A stretch of DNA of 45,180 nucleotides from positions 1-45,180 of the forward strand of contig JAKDSA010000021.1 of NCBI GenBank assembly GCA_030457025.1, written 5' to 3'. A model generated the notes under the pieces. That model was not told the DNA's origin, did no database searches, and saw only the letters and a list, made by a program, of their open reading frames with translations. Positions 32,224 through 39,771 of the stretch are shown here, one piece after another; positions within the stretch are counted from its first letter, which is position 1; each line of letters begins with the position of its first letter. The translations under genes were made by a program, and so were the position numbers. Source of the stretch: Brevibacterium sp. Lineage in GTDB: Bacteria > Actinomycetota > Actinomycetes > Actinomycetales > Brevibacteriaceae.

Positions 32224-33191
32224 CCGACCCGAGCGCAGCCTTGAGACGCGAACCAGCGGCCGGCACCGCACATGGCCTCGCCCATGCGAAGGCGATCCTC
32301 TTCGGCGAACACGCCGTGGTCTACGGATCCCCCGCACTCGCCGTCCCGCTGCACGGACTCGGAGTTCAGACAGACATCCGGAACTCGCCGGGCGCTGAGA
32401 CGCGCATCGAGAGTCAGCTATTCTCCGGCACCGCACACAGTGCACCCGAGACGATGGGGCCGGTGGTGGCCGGACTGCAGGCAGCCCTCGAGGCCACCGG
32501 TGGGCCCTCCGCCGAGGTGGAGCTGCGCATCCGCAGCGCGATCCCCCACAGCCGCGGCCTCGGTTCGAGCGCAGCGGTCGCCACCTCGGTGGCACGTGCA
32601 GTGGCCGCTCTCCGCGGGCAGGTCATAGACGCGACCGCCCTGCACACCATCGTCCAGAAGGCCGAGACCGTCGCCCACGGCCGTCCCAGCGGCATCGATG
32701 CCTGGGCCGTGGCCACACCCGCACCCATTCGGTTCCAGGGCGGACGTGCCACGCGGATCGAGGTCGGCCGCAGACTGATCTTCGTGCTCGCCGACTCCGG
32801 CCATCACGGCTCCACCGCCGAGGCTGTGTCCGGCGTCCGGGCACTGCACGAGGCCCAACCAGCCCGGATCAACGCGGCGATCTCCCGACTCGCCGAGCTC
32901 ACTGAGGGCGCGGTCGACGAGATGCGAACGGGCGAGCGCGACTCCATCGGTGCGCGCATGCTCGAGGCACACAGCCTGCTGGCGGACATCGGCGTCAGCA
33001 CCCCGGCCCTCGATGCTCTCGTCGACGCGGCCACAGCCGCCGGAGCCTGCGGCGCCAAACTCACCGGAGGCGGTCTCGGCGGCTGTGTGCTCGCCCTCGC
33101 CGACTCCGACGACCAGGCCCAATGCCTGGCAGACTCACTGCGCGCGGCGGGAGCGCCCCGCACCTGGACGACGGAGGTCAAGGCGACATGA
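32193..33191 (+). CDS. mvk: Mevalonate kinase
   Basis: A 332-residue GHMP kinase that phosphorylates mevalonate to 5-phosphomevalonate with ATP in the cytoplasm. The N-terminal block AHAKAILFGEHAVVYGSPAL, the ATP loop PHSRGLGSSAAVATS and the C-terminal KLTGGGLGGCVLAL are diagnostic of mevalonate kinase. The start is uncertain: ATG 32193 has no clear ribosome site, and the in-frame TTG at 32220 overlaps the stop of a 22-codon open frame (32155-32223) that might act as a leader. First gene of a tight four-gene operon; its stop overlaps mvaD (ATGA). Confidence 0.9.
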   Translation: MSIRTRTPALTDPSAALRREPAAGTAHGLAHAKAILFGEHAVVYGSPALAVPLHGLGVQTDIRNSPGAETRIESQLFSGTAHSAPETMGPVVAGLQAALEATGGPSAEVELRIRSAIPHSRGLGSSAAVATSVARAVAALRGQVIDATALHTIVQKAETVAHGRPSGIDAWAVATPAPIRFQGGRATRIEVGRRLIFVLADSGHHGSTAEAVSGVRALHEAQPARINAAISRLAELTEGAVDEMRTGERDSIGARMLEAHSLLADIGVSTPALDALVDAATAAGACGAKLTGGGLGGCVLALADSDDQAQCLADSLRAAGAPRTWTTEVKAT

Positions 33192-34231
33192 GAACGACGA
33201 CTGCACGGGCCCACCCGAACATCGCCTTGGTCAAGTACTGGGGAAAACGCGACGAAGAGCGCATCCTCCCCGCTGCAGGGAGCCTCTCGATGACCCTCGA
33301 CGCCTTCGAGACCACGACGACGGTCGTGCCGGACGGCGATCGTTCGGCAGACGTCCTCGAACTCAATGGCCGCGCCGCCGACGCGGAGCAGACCGAGCGG
33401 ATCGCTCGCTTCCTCGACCATGTGCGCGCCCTCGCCGGATCCGCGCAGCGGGTGATCGTGCGCTCGCACAACTCCGTGCCGACGGGTGCCGGACTCGCGT
33501 CTTCGGCCTCCGGGTTCGCCGCACTCGCGACCGCCGCCGCCACGGCCTTCGACCTCGACCTCGACAACCCCGCCCTCAGCCGCCTCGCACGTCTGGGTTC
33601 GGGATCGGCCTGCCGCTCCGTCGTACCGGGAATGGCCGTCTGGCATGCCGGCGATGACGAGTCCTCTTTCGCCGAGCCGGTGAGAGCCCCGGACATGCGG
33701 ATGGTCATCGTCACCGTCGATCGGGGTCGGAAACCGGTGTCGAGCCGCACAGCGATGCGTCTGACCGCCGCCACCTCACCCTTCTACCCCGCCTGGGTGT
33801 CCTCGACCGAACAGAGCCTGTCTGAGATGGTCGAAGCCTGCCAGACGGGTGACTTCACACGCATCGGCGAGATCACGGAATCCCATGCGCTGAGGATGCA
33901 CGCCCTCATCCAGTCGACGACCCCTCCCATCCGGTTCCTGCGCCCGGCCAGCGTCGCCATATTCGACACGGTCGCCGAGCTGCGATCGAACGGTCTTGAG
34001 GCCTATGCCACGGCGGATGCGGGGCCCAATGTCGCGGTCCTCGTGCGGCCAGATGACGCCGCAGCCCTGGCCGGAGAACTCGACGACCTCGGTCAGGTCC
34101 GCATCGTCGGTCCCGGCCCCGGAGCGCAGCTGCTGCCCGAGGGCCTCGAGGTTCCGGCGGCCACCGCGCACAAGGGCACGGCACAGGGAGGCACGGCACA
34201 GGAGGGCATCACGCAGGAGGGACCGGCATGA
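33188..34231 (+). CDS. mvaD: Diphosphomevalonate decarboxylase
   Basis: A 347-residue GHMP-superfamily enzyme that converts 5-diphosphomevalonate to isopentenyl diphosphate with ATP use and CO2 release. The start HPNIALVKYWGKRDEERILP and SLSMTLDAFETTT are diagnostic, and the ATP loop is PTGAGLASSASGFAALA. ATGA overlaps connect it to mvk and pmk. The last 20 residues are a low-complexity tail made of GTAQ/GITQ-like repeats (DNA repeat of about 12-15 bp at 34175-34225), unlike the compact C-terminus of relatives. This tail is likely disordered and should not affect catalysis. Confidence 0.92.
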   Translation: MRTTTARAHPNIALVKYWGKRDEERILPAAGSLSMTLDAFETTTTVVPDGDRSADVLELNGRAADAEQTERIARFLDHVRALAGSAQRVIVRSHNSVPTGAGLASSASGFAALATAAATAFDLDLDNPALSRLARLGSGSACRSVVPGMAVWHAGDDESSFAEPVRAPDMRMVIVTVDRGRKPVSSRTAMRLTAATSPFYPAWVSSTEQSLSEMVEACQTGDFTRIGEITESHALRMHALIQSTTPPIRFLRPASVAIFDTVAELRSNGLEAYATADAGPNVAVLVRPDDAAALAGELDDLGQVRIVGPGPGAQLLPEGLEVPAATAHKGTAQGGTAQEGITQEGPA

Positions 34232-35316
34232 TCGAGACCCGAGCGCCCGGCAAACTCTTCGTCGCCGGCGAATACGCAGTCGTCGAACCCGGCCAACCCG
34301 CCGTGCTCGTTGCCGTCGACCGCTACATCACCGTCCGGCTGTCGGAGAGCTGCGACGTCGGCCGCATCCACTCGAGCGAGTACGGGAAGGCCCCGCTCGT
34401 CTGGGTCCGCGAGGCGGAAGGCAACAGCATCGTCGTCGATCACCGGCCGACGGACTATGTGCTCTCCGCGATCGATGTCGTCGAAGAGCTCCGGGCCGAG
34501 ATCGGCACACCGCCTCGCTACTTCGACCTCGACATCTCCAGCGAACTCGACGATGCGAGCGGACGGAAGTTCGGCCTGGGCTCCTCGGGCGCGGTGACCA
34601 CGGCCACGATCGCCGCCCTCGACGAGTTCTACACCCTGGGACTGACCCGCACCGAACGTTTCAAGCTCGCGCTGCTGGCGACGATCGCTGTGGCACCCAA
34701 CGCCTCGTGCGGGGATATCGCGGCGAGCACCTTCGGCGGATGGATCCGCTTCACCTCACCTGATCGAGAGGCCCTCGGGCTGCATCGGCAGGTCCACGGA
34801 GTCGCCTCGGCGCTGGCCTGCAGAGAGTGGGAGGGATCGGGAGCCAACCGGCTCACCCCACCCGACTCCCTCCAGCTGCTCGTCGGCTGGACAGGTTCCC
34901 CGGCCTCGACCGAACGTCTCGTGAAGCGGGTGCGCATTCCCGGGACCGCGGCACCGCAGCCCTACGAATCCTTCACCGCCGACAGCCGCGCCTGCGTCGA
35001 CGCCCTCGTCGCCTCCTTCGAGGCCGACGACGGCAGCGCACTCGAGTGCATCCGCCGGGCACGTCGACTTCTTCAGCGTCTCGGCACCGCCTCGGGGAGT
35101 CAGATCGAGACCGAGCAGCTGCGTTCGCTGTGCGATATCGCCGAGACCTACGGTGCAGCGGCCAAGCCCTCGGGTGCCGGCGGTGGAGATTGCGGAATCG
35201 CGCTCTCCGAGGCAGACCTGCCGACGATCGACATCCTCCGCGAATGGGAACGCCACGGCATCCAACGACTCAGTCTGTCCCCACACCGAGCAGAAGGCGG
35301 CATCGATGAATTCTGA
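34228..35316 (+). CDS. Phosphomevalonate kinase
   Basis: A 362-residue GHMP kinase that makes 5-diphosphomevalonate. The N-terminus APGKLFVAGEYAVVEPGQPA, the ATP loop GLGSSGAVTTATIAAL and the C-terminal KPSGAGGGDCGIAL match the bacterial phosphomevalonate kinases found in Streptomyces and Gram-positive cocci. It overlaps mvaD by four bases and the isomerase gene by 11 bases, so translation is coupled through the operon. The gene order kinase-decarboxylase-kinase-isomerase matches the known actinobacterial mevalonate cluster. Confidence 0.9.
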   Translation: MIETRAPGKLFVAGEYAVVEPGQPAVLVAVDRYITVRLSESCDVGRIHSSEYGKAPLVWVREAEGNSIVVDHRPTDYVLSAIDVVEELRAEIGTPPRYFDLDISSELDDASGRKFGLGSSGAVTTATIAALDEFYTLGLTRTERFKLALLATIAVAPNASCGDIAASTFGGWIRFTSPDREALGLHRQVHGVASALACREWEGSGANRLTPPDSLQLLVGWTGSPASTERLVKRVRIPGTAAPQPYESFTADSRACVDALVASFEADDGSALECIRRARRLLQRLGTASGSQIETEQLRSLCDIAETYGAAAKPSGAGGGDCGIALSEADLPTIDILREWERHGIQRLSLSPHRAEGGIDEF

Positions 35317-36400
35317 GACACCGGACGGTCGCTCCTTCCGCGCCGGACGCAAGGACGACCATGTGCGCCTAGCGTCCGCGCAGCGCAGCGAGACGCCGAT
35401 CCGCACCGATTTCGACGACCTCGAATTCGTCCACCACGCACTCGGCGGTACGAGTCCCGAACGCGTCGACCTCGCGGTGACCGTCGGCGATTGGACCTGG
35501 CCGACACCCTTCTACGTCAATGGCATGACCGGGGGCACCGAGACGACGGCCCGGATCAACCGCGACCTCGCGATCGCCGCGGCCGAGACCGGGATGCCGA
35601 TGGCCTGCGGCTCGATGAGCGTCGCCCTCGACGACGCTGTCGCCGCGAAGGGATTCACGGTCATCCGCGAAGAGAATCCGAACGGCTTCGTCATGGGCAA
35701 CCTCGGCGCGGGCCGCAGCACCGAGGACGCCCGGCGGGCCGTCGAGCTGCTGGGCGCTGATGCACTGCAGATCCACATCAACCCCGTGCAGGAGACCGCG
35801 ATGCCCGAGGGCACACGCGATTTCTCCGAATGGGCACACGGCCTCGAACTCATCGTCGAGGCATGCCCGGTGCCCGTCGTCGTCAAGGAGGTCGGATTCG
35901 GGCTGAGCAGACGCACTCTCGAGCTGCTCGATGCGATCGGCGTGCGCGTCGCTGACGTCAGCGGCGCCGGAGGCACCGACTTCCTGCGCATCGAGAACGC
36001 CCGCAGCACCGGCAGCGACTTCTCGATGCTCTCGGGATTCGGGCAGTCGGCACTCGCCTGCCTGCTCGATGCGCCCTCGCCCTCACCTGTGCTTCTCGCC
36101 TCCGGCGGGGTGCGACACCCCTATGACGTCGTCAAGGCACTCGCCTGCGGAGCCAGGGCCGTCGGCGTCGCTGGGACGTTCCTGCAGGCTGTGATCGACG
36201 GCGGCGCGCAGGGCCTCGTCGAGGTCGTGAACACGTGGCAGGCTCAGACGCGGGCGCTGTTCGCCCTGCTCGGAGCCGAGCGCGCCGATGACCTGGCCCG
36301 TACTGACCTGCTCACGCGCGGACGGTTGGGCGAGTTCTGTCGGCTGCGCGGAATCGACGTCCAGGCCCTGTCCCAGCGTTCGCAGAACAGCACTCGCTGA
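35306..36400 (+). CDS. fni: Type 2 isopentenyl-diphosphate delta-isomerase
   Basis: A 364-residue FMN-dependent enzyme that interconverts isopentenyl and dimethylallyl diphosphate. The type 2 features are visible: RKDDHVRLA at the N-terminus, FYVNGMTGGTETTARINRDLA, ACGSMSVAL, LQIHINPVQE with the Gln and Glu of the active site, and SGAGGTDF plus ASGGVRHPYDVVKALACGA for FMN phosphate binding. ATG 35306 lies inside the end of the phosphomevalonate kinase gene. Last gene of the operon; in Streptomyces HMG-CoA reductase and synthase genes follow, but here a metal-resistance pair follows instead. Confidence 0.93.
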   Translation: MNSETPDGRSFRAGRKDDHVRLASAQRSETPIRTDFDDLEFVHHALGGTSPERVDLAVTVGDWTWPTPFYVNGMTGGTETTARINRDLAIAAAETGMPMACGSMSVALDDAVAAKGFTVIREENPNGFVMGNLGAGRSTEDARRAVELLGADALQIHINPVQETAMPEGTRDFSEWAHGLELIVEACPVPVVVKEVGFGLSRRTLELLDAIGVRVADVSGAGGTDFLRIENARSTGSDFSMLSGFGQSALACLLDAPSPSPVLLASGGVRHPYDVVKALACGARAVGVAGTFLQAVIDGGAQGLVEVVNTWQAQTRALFALLGAERADDLARTDLLTRGRLGEFCRLRGIDVQALSQRSQNSTR

Positions 36401-36440
36401 ACGGAGCCCTCTCCGGTTCGAGCCGCAGTTCGGGTGCGAG

Positions 36441-36530
36441 GGAAGCTTGCGGGCCAGCGCTCTCGGGGAAGCTTCCGGGCCGGCATTCCCAGAGGAGTGA
36501 CCGGCGAATCTCATGATGACCGGCGAATCT
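36441..36530. repeat. Two pairs of short direct repeats after fni
   Basis: GGAAGCTTGCGGGCC (36441-36455) recurs with one change at 36467-36481. TGACCGGCGAATCT occurs exactly at 36498-36511 and 36517-36530. They fill the spacer between the fni stop and the metal-sensor promoter. No terminator-like stem with a T run was found here. Confidence 0.75.
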
Positions 36531-36564
36531 TGTGATCAGAGGACGCCCGCAGTGAATGAGACTT

Positions 36565-36594
36565 TTGGTCATAGGTCAGTATTCAATGTATAGT
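36565..36594 (+). promoter_or_regulatory. Promoter of the metal-sensor operon, predicted leaderless
   Basis: TTGGTC (36565-36570) and TATAGT (36589-36594) are separated by 18 bp. The transcription start expected about 6-7 nt after the -10 falls on the ATG at 36601. No ribosome site lies before that ATG, which agrees with a leaderless mRNA. Confidence 0.65.
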
Positions 36595-36611
36595 CAGCAT
36601 ATGCTGACTAT
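36590..36611. promoter_or_regulatory. 22-bp perfect palindrome over the sensor start codon
   Basis: The arm ATAGTCAGCAT at 36590-36600 is followed immediately by its exact complement at 36601-36611. It covers the -10 element and the start codon. ArsR-family dimers bind such palindromes, so this is the likely operator for autorepression released by Cd or Pb. Confidence 0.8.
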
Positions 36612-36984
36612 TGCTTCTCGTGTCGACGTGATGAATCGTCTGGGTCGAGCCATGGGCGATTCGACCCGGTCCAGAATCCTGCTCTCGCTGTTGGACACTC
36701 CCGGATACCCAGCTCAACTCGCCCGCGACTTGGACCTGACCAGGACGAACGTCTCGAACCACCTTGCCTGCCTGCGCGGATGCGGAATCGTCGTGGCCGA
36801 ACCTGAGGGGCGACAGACCAGATACGAGATCGCCGATCCCCACATCAGCTTCGCCCTGAATTCGCTGCTCGACGTCACTCTCGCCGTCGACGAGAGTGCC
36901 CCCTGCCTCGACCCCGCTTGTGACGTACCCGGATGCTGCGGCACAGAGGTCACCGGCGACGATGACAGAACGGCACACGCATGA
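36601..36984 (+). CDS. cmtR: CmtR-type ArsR-family cadmium/lead sensor
   Basis: A 127-residue ArsR/SmtB winged-helix repressor. The helix-turn-helix YPAQLARDLDLTRTNVSNHL is followed by ACLRGCGIVVAEPEG. Cysteines fall at positions 57, 61 and 102, exactly the three Cd/Pb ligands known in Mycobacterium tuberculosis CmtR. Extra cysteines follow (C107, C112, C113). ATG 36601 is chosen because it keeps this numbering and coincides with the predicted transcript start; an upstream ATG at 36556 lies before the promoter -10. The stop overlaps the transporter start (ATGA), so sensor and exporter form one operon. Confidence 0.9.
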   Translation: MLTIASRVDVMNRLGRAMGDSTRSRILLSLLDTPGYPAQLARDLDLTRTNVSNHLACLRGCGIVVAEPEGRQTRYEIADPHISFALNSLLDVTLAVDESAPCLDPACDVPGCCGTEVTGDDDRTAHA

Positions 36985-37661
36985 GCACTGCGACCGCATC
37001 TGCCCGGGCCCTGGTTCTGCGCCGGCGCATCAGGATCGTCGTGGCGATCACCATCACCTGGAATGTCATCGAAGCCATCGTGGCACTGGCTGCAGGCGGA
37101 GCAGCCTCGTCGGCGGCTCTCATCGGGTTCGGACTCGACTCGATCGTCGAAGTCCTCTCCGCTGCGGCCGTGGCCTGGCAGTTCGCGGCGCCGGACCCCG
37201 AGCGTCGGGAGAAGACAGCCCTGCGCGTGATCGCAGTGTCCTTCTTCGCTCTCGCGCTCTACGTCAGCGTCGATGCGATCACCTCCCTGACCGGGCTACG
37301 CGATCCACAGCACTCCACCGTCGGAATCATCATCGCCGCGCTGAGCCTTCTCGTCATGCCCTTCCTCAGCTGGTTCGAACGTCGCACGGGTCGCGAACTC
37401 GGATCCGCCTCGGCGATCGCCGACTCCAAACAGACCCTCATCTGCACGTATCTCTCTGCCGCCCTGCTGGCCGGCTTGCTGCTCAACACCCTCCTCGGGT
37501 GGGCATGGGCGGACTCCGTTGCCGCTCTCGTGATCGCGGTCTTCGCAATCAGAGAGGGAATCGAGGCCTGGCGCGGAGATGCCTGCTGCGCCACCCCTGT
37601 CTCCGCACTCACCGGCGAGCGCGAGACTGACGCCTGTGCCGACGACTGCTGTCAGCACTGA
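36981..37661 (+). CDS. CDF-family heavy-metal cation transporter
   Basis: A 226-residue membrane transporter of the cation diffusion facilitator type, probably exporting Cd, Zn or Pb by proton exchange. About six helices are present; GFGLDSIVEVLSAAAVAW and ASAIADSKQTLICTYLSA hold the acidic residues expected of the transport site. The long cytoplasmic C-terminal domain of classic CDF proteins is missing. Instead there is a short Cys-rich end (DACCATP, CADDCCQH) suited to binding thiophilic metals. It overlaps the CmtR-type gene by four bases and should be induced with it. Confidence 0.87.
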   Translation: MSTATASARALVLRRRIRIVVAITITWNVIEAIVALAAGGAASSAALIGFGLDSIVEVLSAAAVAWQFAAPDPERREKTALRVIAVSFFALALYVSVDAITSLTGLRDPQHSTVGIIIAALSLLVMPFLSWFERRTGRELGSASAIADSKQTLICTYLSAALLAGLLLNTLLGWAWADSVAALVIAVFAIREGIEAWRGDACCATPVSALTGERETDACADDCCQH

Positions 37662-37696
37662 GGCCAGCCAGAGCACCCATGCCCTCGGCCCCGCTG

Positions 37697-37758
37697 GGGA
37701 TCGATCGAAGTTTCAGGGCCCTGCTTTAAACCTGGGCCCTGAAACTTCGATCGATCCC
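37697..37758. repeat. 25-bp perfect inverted repeat
   Basis: The arm at 37697-37721, beginning GGGATCGATCGAAG and ending CAGGGCCC, is matched without error by its complement at 37734-37758. The 12-nt loop is TGCTTTAAACCT. It begins 35 bp after the transporter stop. No T run follows on either strand, so it is not a textbook terminator, although an RNA stem this long would be very stable. Confidence 0.9.
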
Positions 37759-37853
37759 TTGTCCCCGGCGCCGGAACAGATCGGCCCAAGACCCGCACTC
37801 ACGCACCCACGCGCCCCACGGGCCCCACTGCCCCCAAGTGCGTCCAAACACGA

Positions 37854-37899
37854 AACAGCCCTCCACCTCGGCCCCGAAGGGTCCCGGTGAAGGGCTGTT
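37854..37899 (-). terminator. Terminator hairpin after tRNA-Leu
   Basis: On the minus strand, seven nt after the encoded CCA of tRNA-Leu, AACAGCCCT pairs with AGGGCTGTT (37899-37891 with 37862-37854). Inside it a GGACCC-TTCG-GGGCC hairpin can form. A short, interrupted T-rich stretch follows. This suits termination of the tRNA transcript. Confidence 0.6.
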
Positions 37900-37905
37900 G
37901 TCCGC

Positions 37906-37992
<87 letters not shown>

Positions 37993-38392
37993 GGACAAGA
38001 CAAAACTCTAGCATCGCGGCCGGGGATCATAAAACCGACGTCCCCGGAAACACCCGAAACGTGTCGACGTTCACATCCCCGCCCTTTGCCACCACCCCTC
38101 TTTCGTGATGCAGCACTCAATTCCCATGACATCGACACTCGTGAGAGGCTCATGGACTACTCAGCGACAAACTCTAAGCTGGATGACCGCCGGGAATCCG
38201 GACAGACCTCGACCCCGAAATACCTGGTGACGTGAGTTGAGAGCTTCACCGCGTTAGGATTGGGTGTTGGTGTCTCCGTCTCGGTGACCTTTTCCAAGGT
38301 CGGATACACCGAGACAGACCCGCTCGGACGCATAGGTCCGGGCTGGTGGCGAACGGTTCGTCACGCGTACGACACCTGGATGAGGAGGTGCC
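37993..38392. other. 400-bp region between tRNA-Leu and fhaA
   Basis: No supported gene is seen. The left end should carry the tRNA promoter on the minus strand. The right end carries the fhaA operon promoter and leader, including a hairpin at 38278-38315. A TAGGAT at 38255-38260 could be a -10 element for the fhaA operon, but its -35 is not clear. Confidence 0.5.
38278..38315 (+). promoter_or_regulatory. Hairpin in the fhaA operon leader
   Basis: GTCTCGGTG (38278-38286) mirrors CACCGAGAC (38307-38315). An inner stem GACCTT-TTCC-AAGGTC (38286-38301) stacks on it, leaving only a five-base bulge. It lies about 78 bp before the fhaA ATG, so it would sit in the 5' leader if transcription starts near 38265. 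It could act as an operator or an RNA structure. Confidence 0.45.
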
Positions 38393-39268
38393 ATGGGGAT
38401 TCTCGATCGTTTCGAGAAGGGACTGGAGAATGTCGTCAACGGCGCCTTCGCCAAAGCGTTCCGCTCACAGGTGGAACCGGTCGAACTGGCCGGCGCTCTG
38501 CGACGTGAAGCCGATAACAAGGCCGCAGTAGTCTCCCGTGGTCGGACACTGACCGCCAACCACTACAGCATCGAGCTGTCTCCCACAGACTTCGACCGGC
38601 TCTCAGGCCTCGAGAACGAACTCCGCTCCGACCTGCGACAGGTCATCGGCGACCACGCGGTCGAACAGGCCTACAGCTTCGTCGGTCCCGTCTCCGTCGA
38701 GTTCGTCGAAGCCGATGACCTCGACACCGGAATGTACCGAGTCGTCTCCAGCACCCAGCGACCCGACGGCTCGCCCGCAGCCCAACCGGCCAACCGCGGC
38801 GGCTACGACCCAATCTCCCGCTCACACAACATCGTGGGCGAAGGACAGGCCAACTCCGGCTCACGTCCGACCCCAGCCAGACGCAGCCCAGAACCCGCCC
38901 CGGTCAGACCGGCCGCCACAAGCCGACCGGCATCGGCGTCCACCAGACAGGCCGCCCCGTCGCGAGCACGCACGATCGCTGCGAGCGTGATCATCCACGG
39001 ACAGACCCACGAACTTCACCAGGGCACGAACGTCTTCGGTCGTTCCTCGTCCAGCTCCGACTACGTCATCGACGACCCCGGTGTCTCCCGCCGGCACTTC
39101 GAGATCACGGTCGAAGGCGATCACGCGGTCGCCAACGACCTCGGATCGACCAACGGGACCCTTCTGCGCGGACGCAAGCTCACCTCGGCGAACCTCTCCG
39201 ACGGTGATGTCCTCATGGCCGGAGACGCAGAGGTGCGCTACCACGAGATCGAACAGGACGCCCAGTGA
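38393..39268 (+). CDS. fhaA: FhaA: DUF3662 and FHA domain protein
   Basis: A 291-residue cytoplasmic adaptor. The N-terminal DUF3662 domain (MGILDRFEKGLENVVNGAF and FRSQVEPVELAGALRREADN, to about residue 120) is followed by a flexible Pro/Ala/Ser-rich linker. The C-terminal FHA domain (residues about 200-288, with VFGRSSSSSDYVIDDPGVSRRHFEI and NDLGSTNGTLL) binds phosphothreonine. In mycobacteria FhaA binds phosphorylated kinase and MviN-type partners to control peptidoglycan synthesis. GAGGAGG lies just before the ATG. It opens the operon that continues to the window edge; its stop overlaps fhaB (ATGA-type). Confidence 0.93.
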   Translation: MGILDRFEKGLENVVNGAFAKAFRSQVEPVELAGALRREADNKAAVVSRGRTLTANHYSIELSPTDFDRLSGLENELRSDLRQVIGDHAVEQAYSFVGPVSVEFVEADDLDTGMYRVVSSTQRPDGSPAAQPANRGGYDPISRSHNIVGEGQANSGSRPTPARRSPEPAPVRPAATSRPASASTRQAAPSRARTIAASVIIHGQTHELHQGTNVFGRSSSSSDYVIDDPGVSRRHFEITVEGDHAVANDLGSTNGTLLRGRKLTSANLSDGDVLMAGDAEVRYHEIEQDAQ

Positions 39269-39771
39269 GCGAGTTCACCGTCACCGTCTTCCGGTTCGCC
39301 TTCTTCATCATCCTCTGGCTCTTCGTCCTCGGCGTCGCCGGTGTCCTCAAGCGCGACATCTTCGGCGCCAAAAAGGGCCCTAAGAAATCCCGCCGAGGCG
39401 GCAAGGCCTCCCGCAATGCGACTCCGAAGCCTGCACCGAGCAGACCCGCGCCGGCACCCGCCCCTGTGAGATCGCAGGCGCATCCGGGCTCCGTCCGGGT
39501 CACCGCCGGACCCTTGGCCGGGACTCTGATCACACTCTCCGGGGCACCGGTGACCTTCGGGCGCGCACCGGACAACACGATCGTCATCAGCGACGACTTC
39601 GCCTCCAGCCACCATGCGCGAATCGTGGCCGCCAACGGCGCCTGGGTCCTCGAAGACCTCGGCTCGACCAACGGCACGATCGTCGACGGTTCGCCCATGC
39701 ATTCGCCCATCAGCCTGCGGATCGGCACGCAGATCACCATCGGACATACGACGCTGGAGACCCAATCGTGA
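39265..39771 (+). CDS. fhaB: FhaB/FipA: membrane-anchored FHA domain protein
   Basis: A 168-residue protein with one N-terminal transmembrane helix (VFRFAFFIILWLFVLGVAGV, residues about 8-27), a basic and Pro/Ala-rich linker and a C-terminal FHA domain (VTFGRAPDNTIVISDDFASS then HHARIV, EDLGSTNGT). In mycobacteria its equivalent FipA links FtsZ and FtsQ under stress after phosphorylation by PknA. It overlaps both neighbours by four bases. Start GTG at 39265 is fixed by the overlap with the fhaA stop. Confidence 0.92.
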   Translation: MSEFTVTVFRFAFFIILWLFVLGVAGVLKRDIFGAKKGPKKSRRGGKASRNATPKPAPSRPAPAPAPVRSQAHPGSVRVTAGPLAGTLITLSGAPVTFGRAPDNTIVISDDFASSHHARIVAANGAWVLEDLGSTNGTIVDGSPMHSPISLRIGTQITIGHTTLETQS

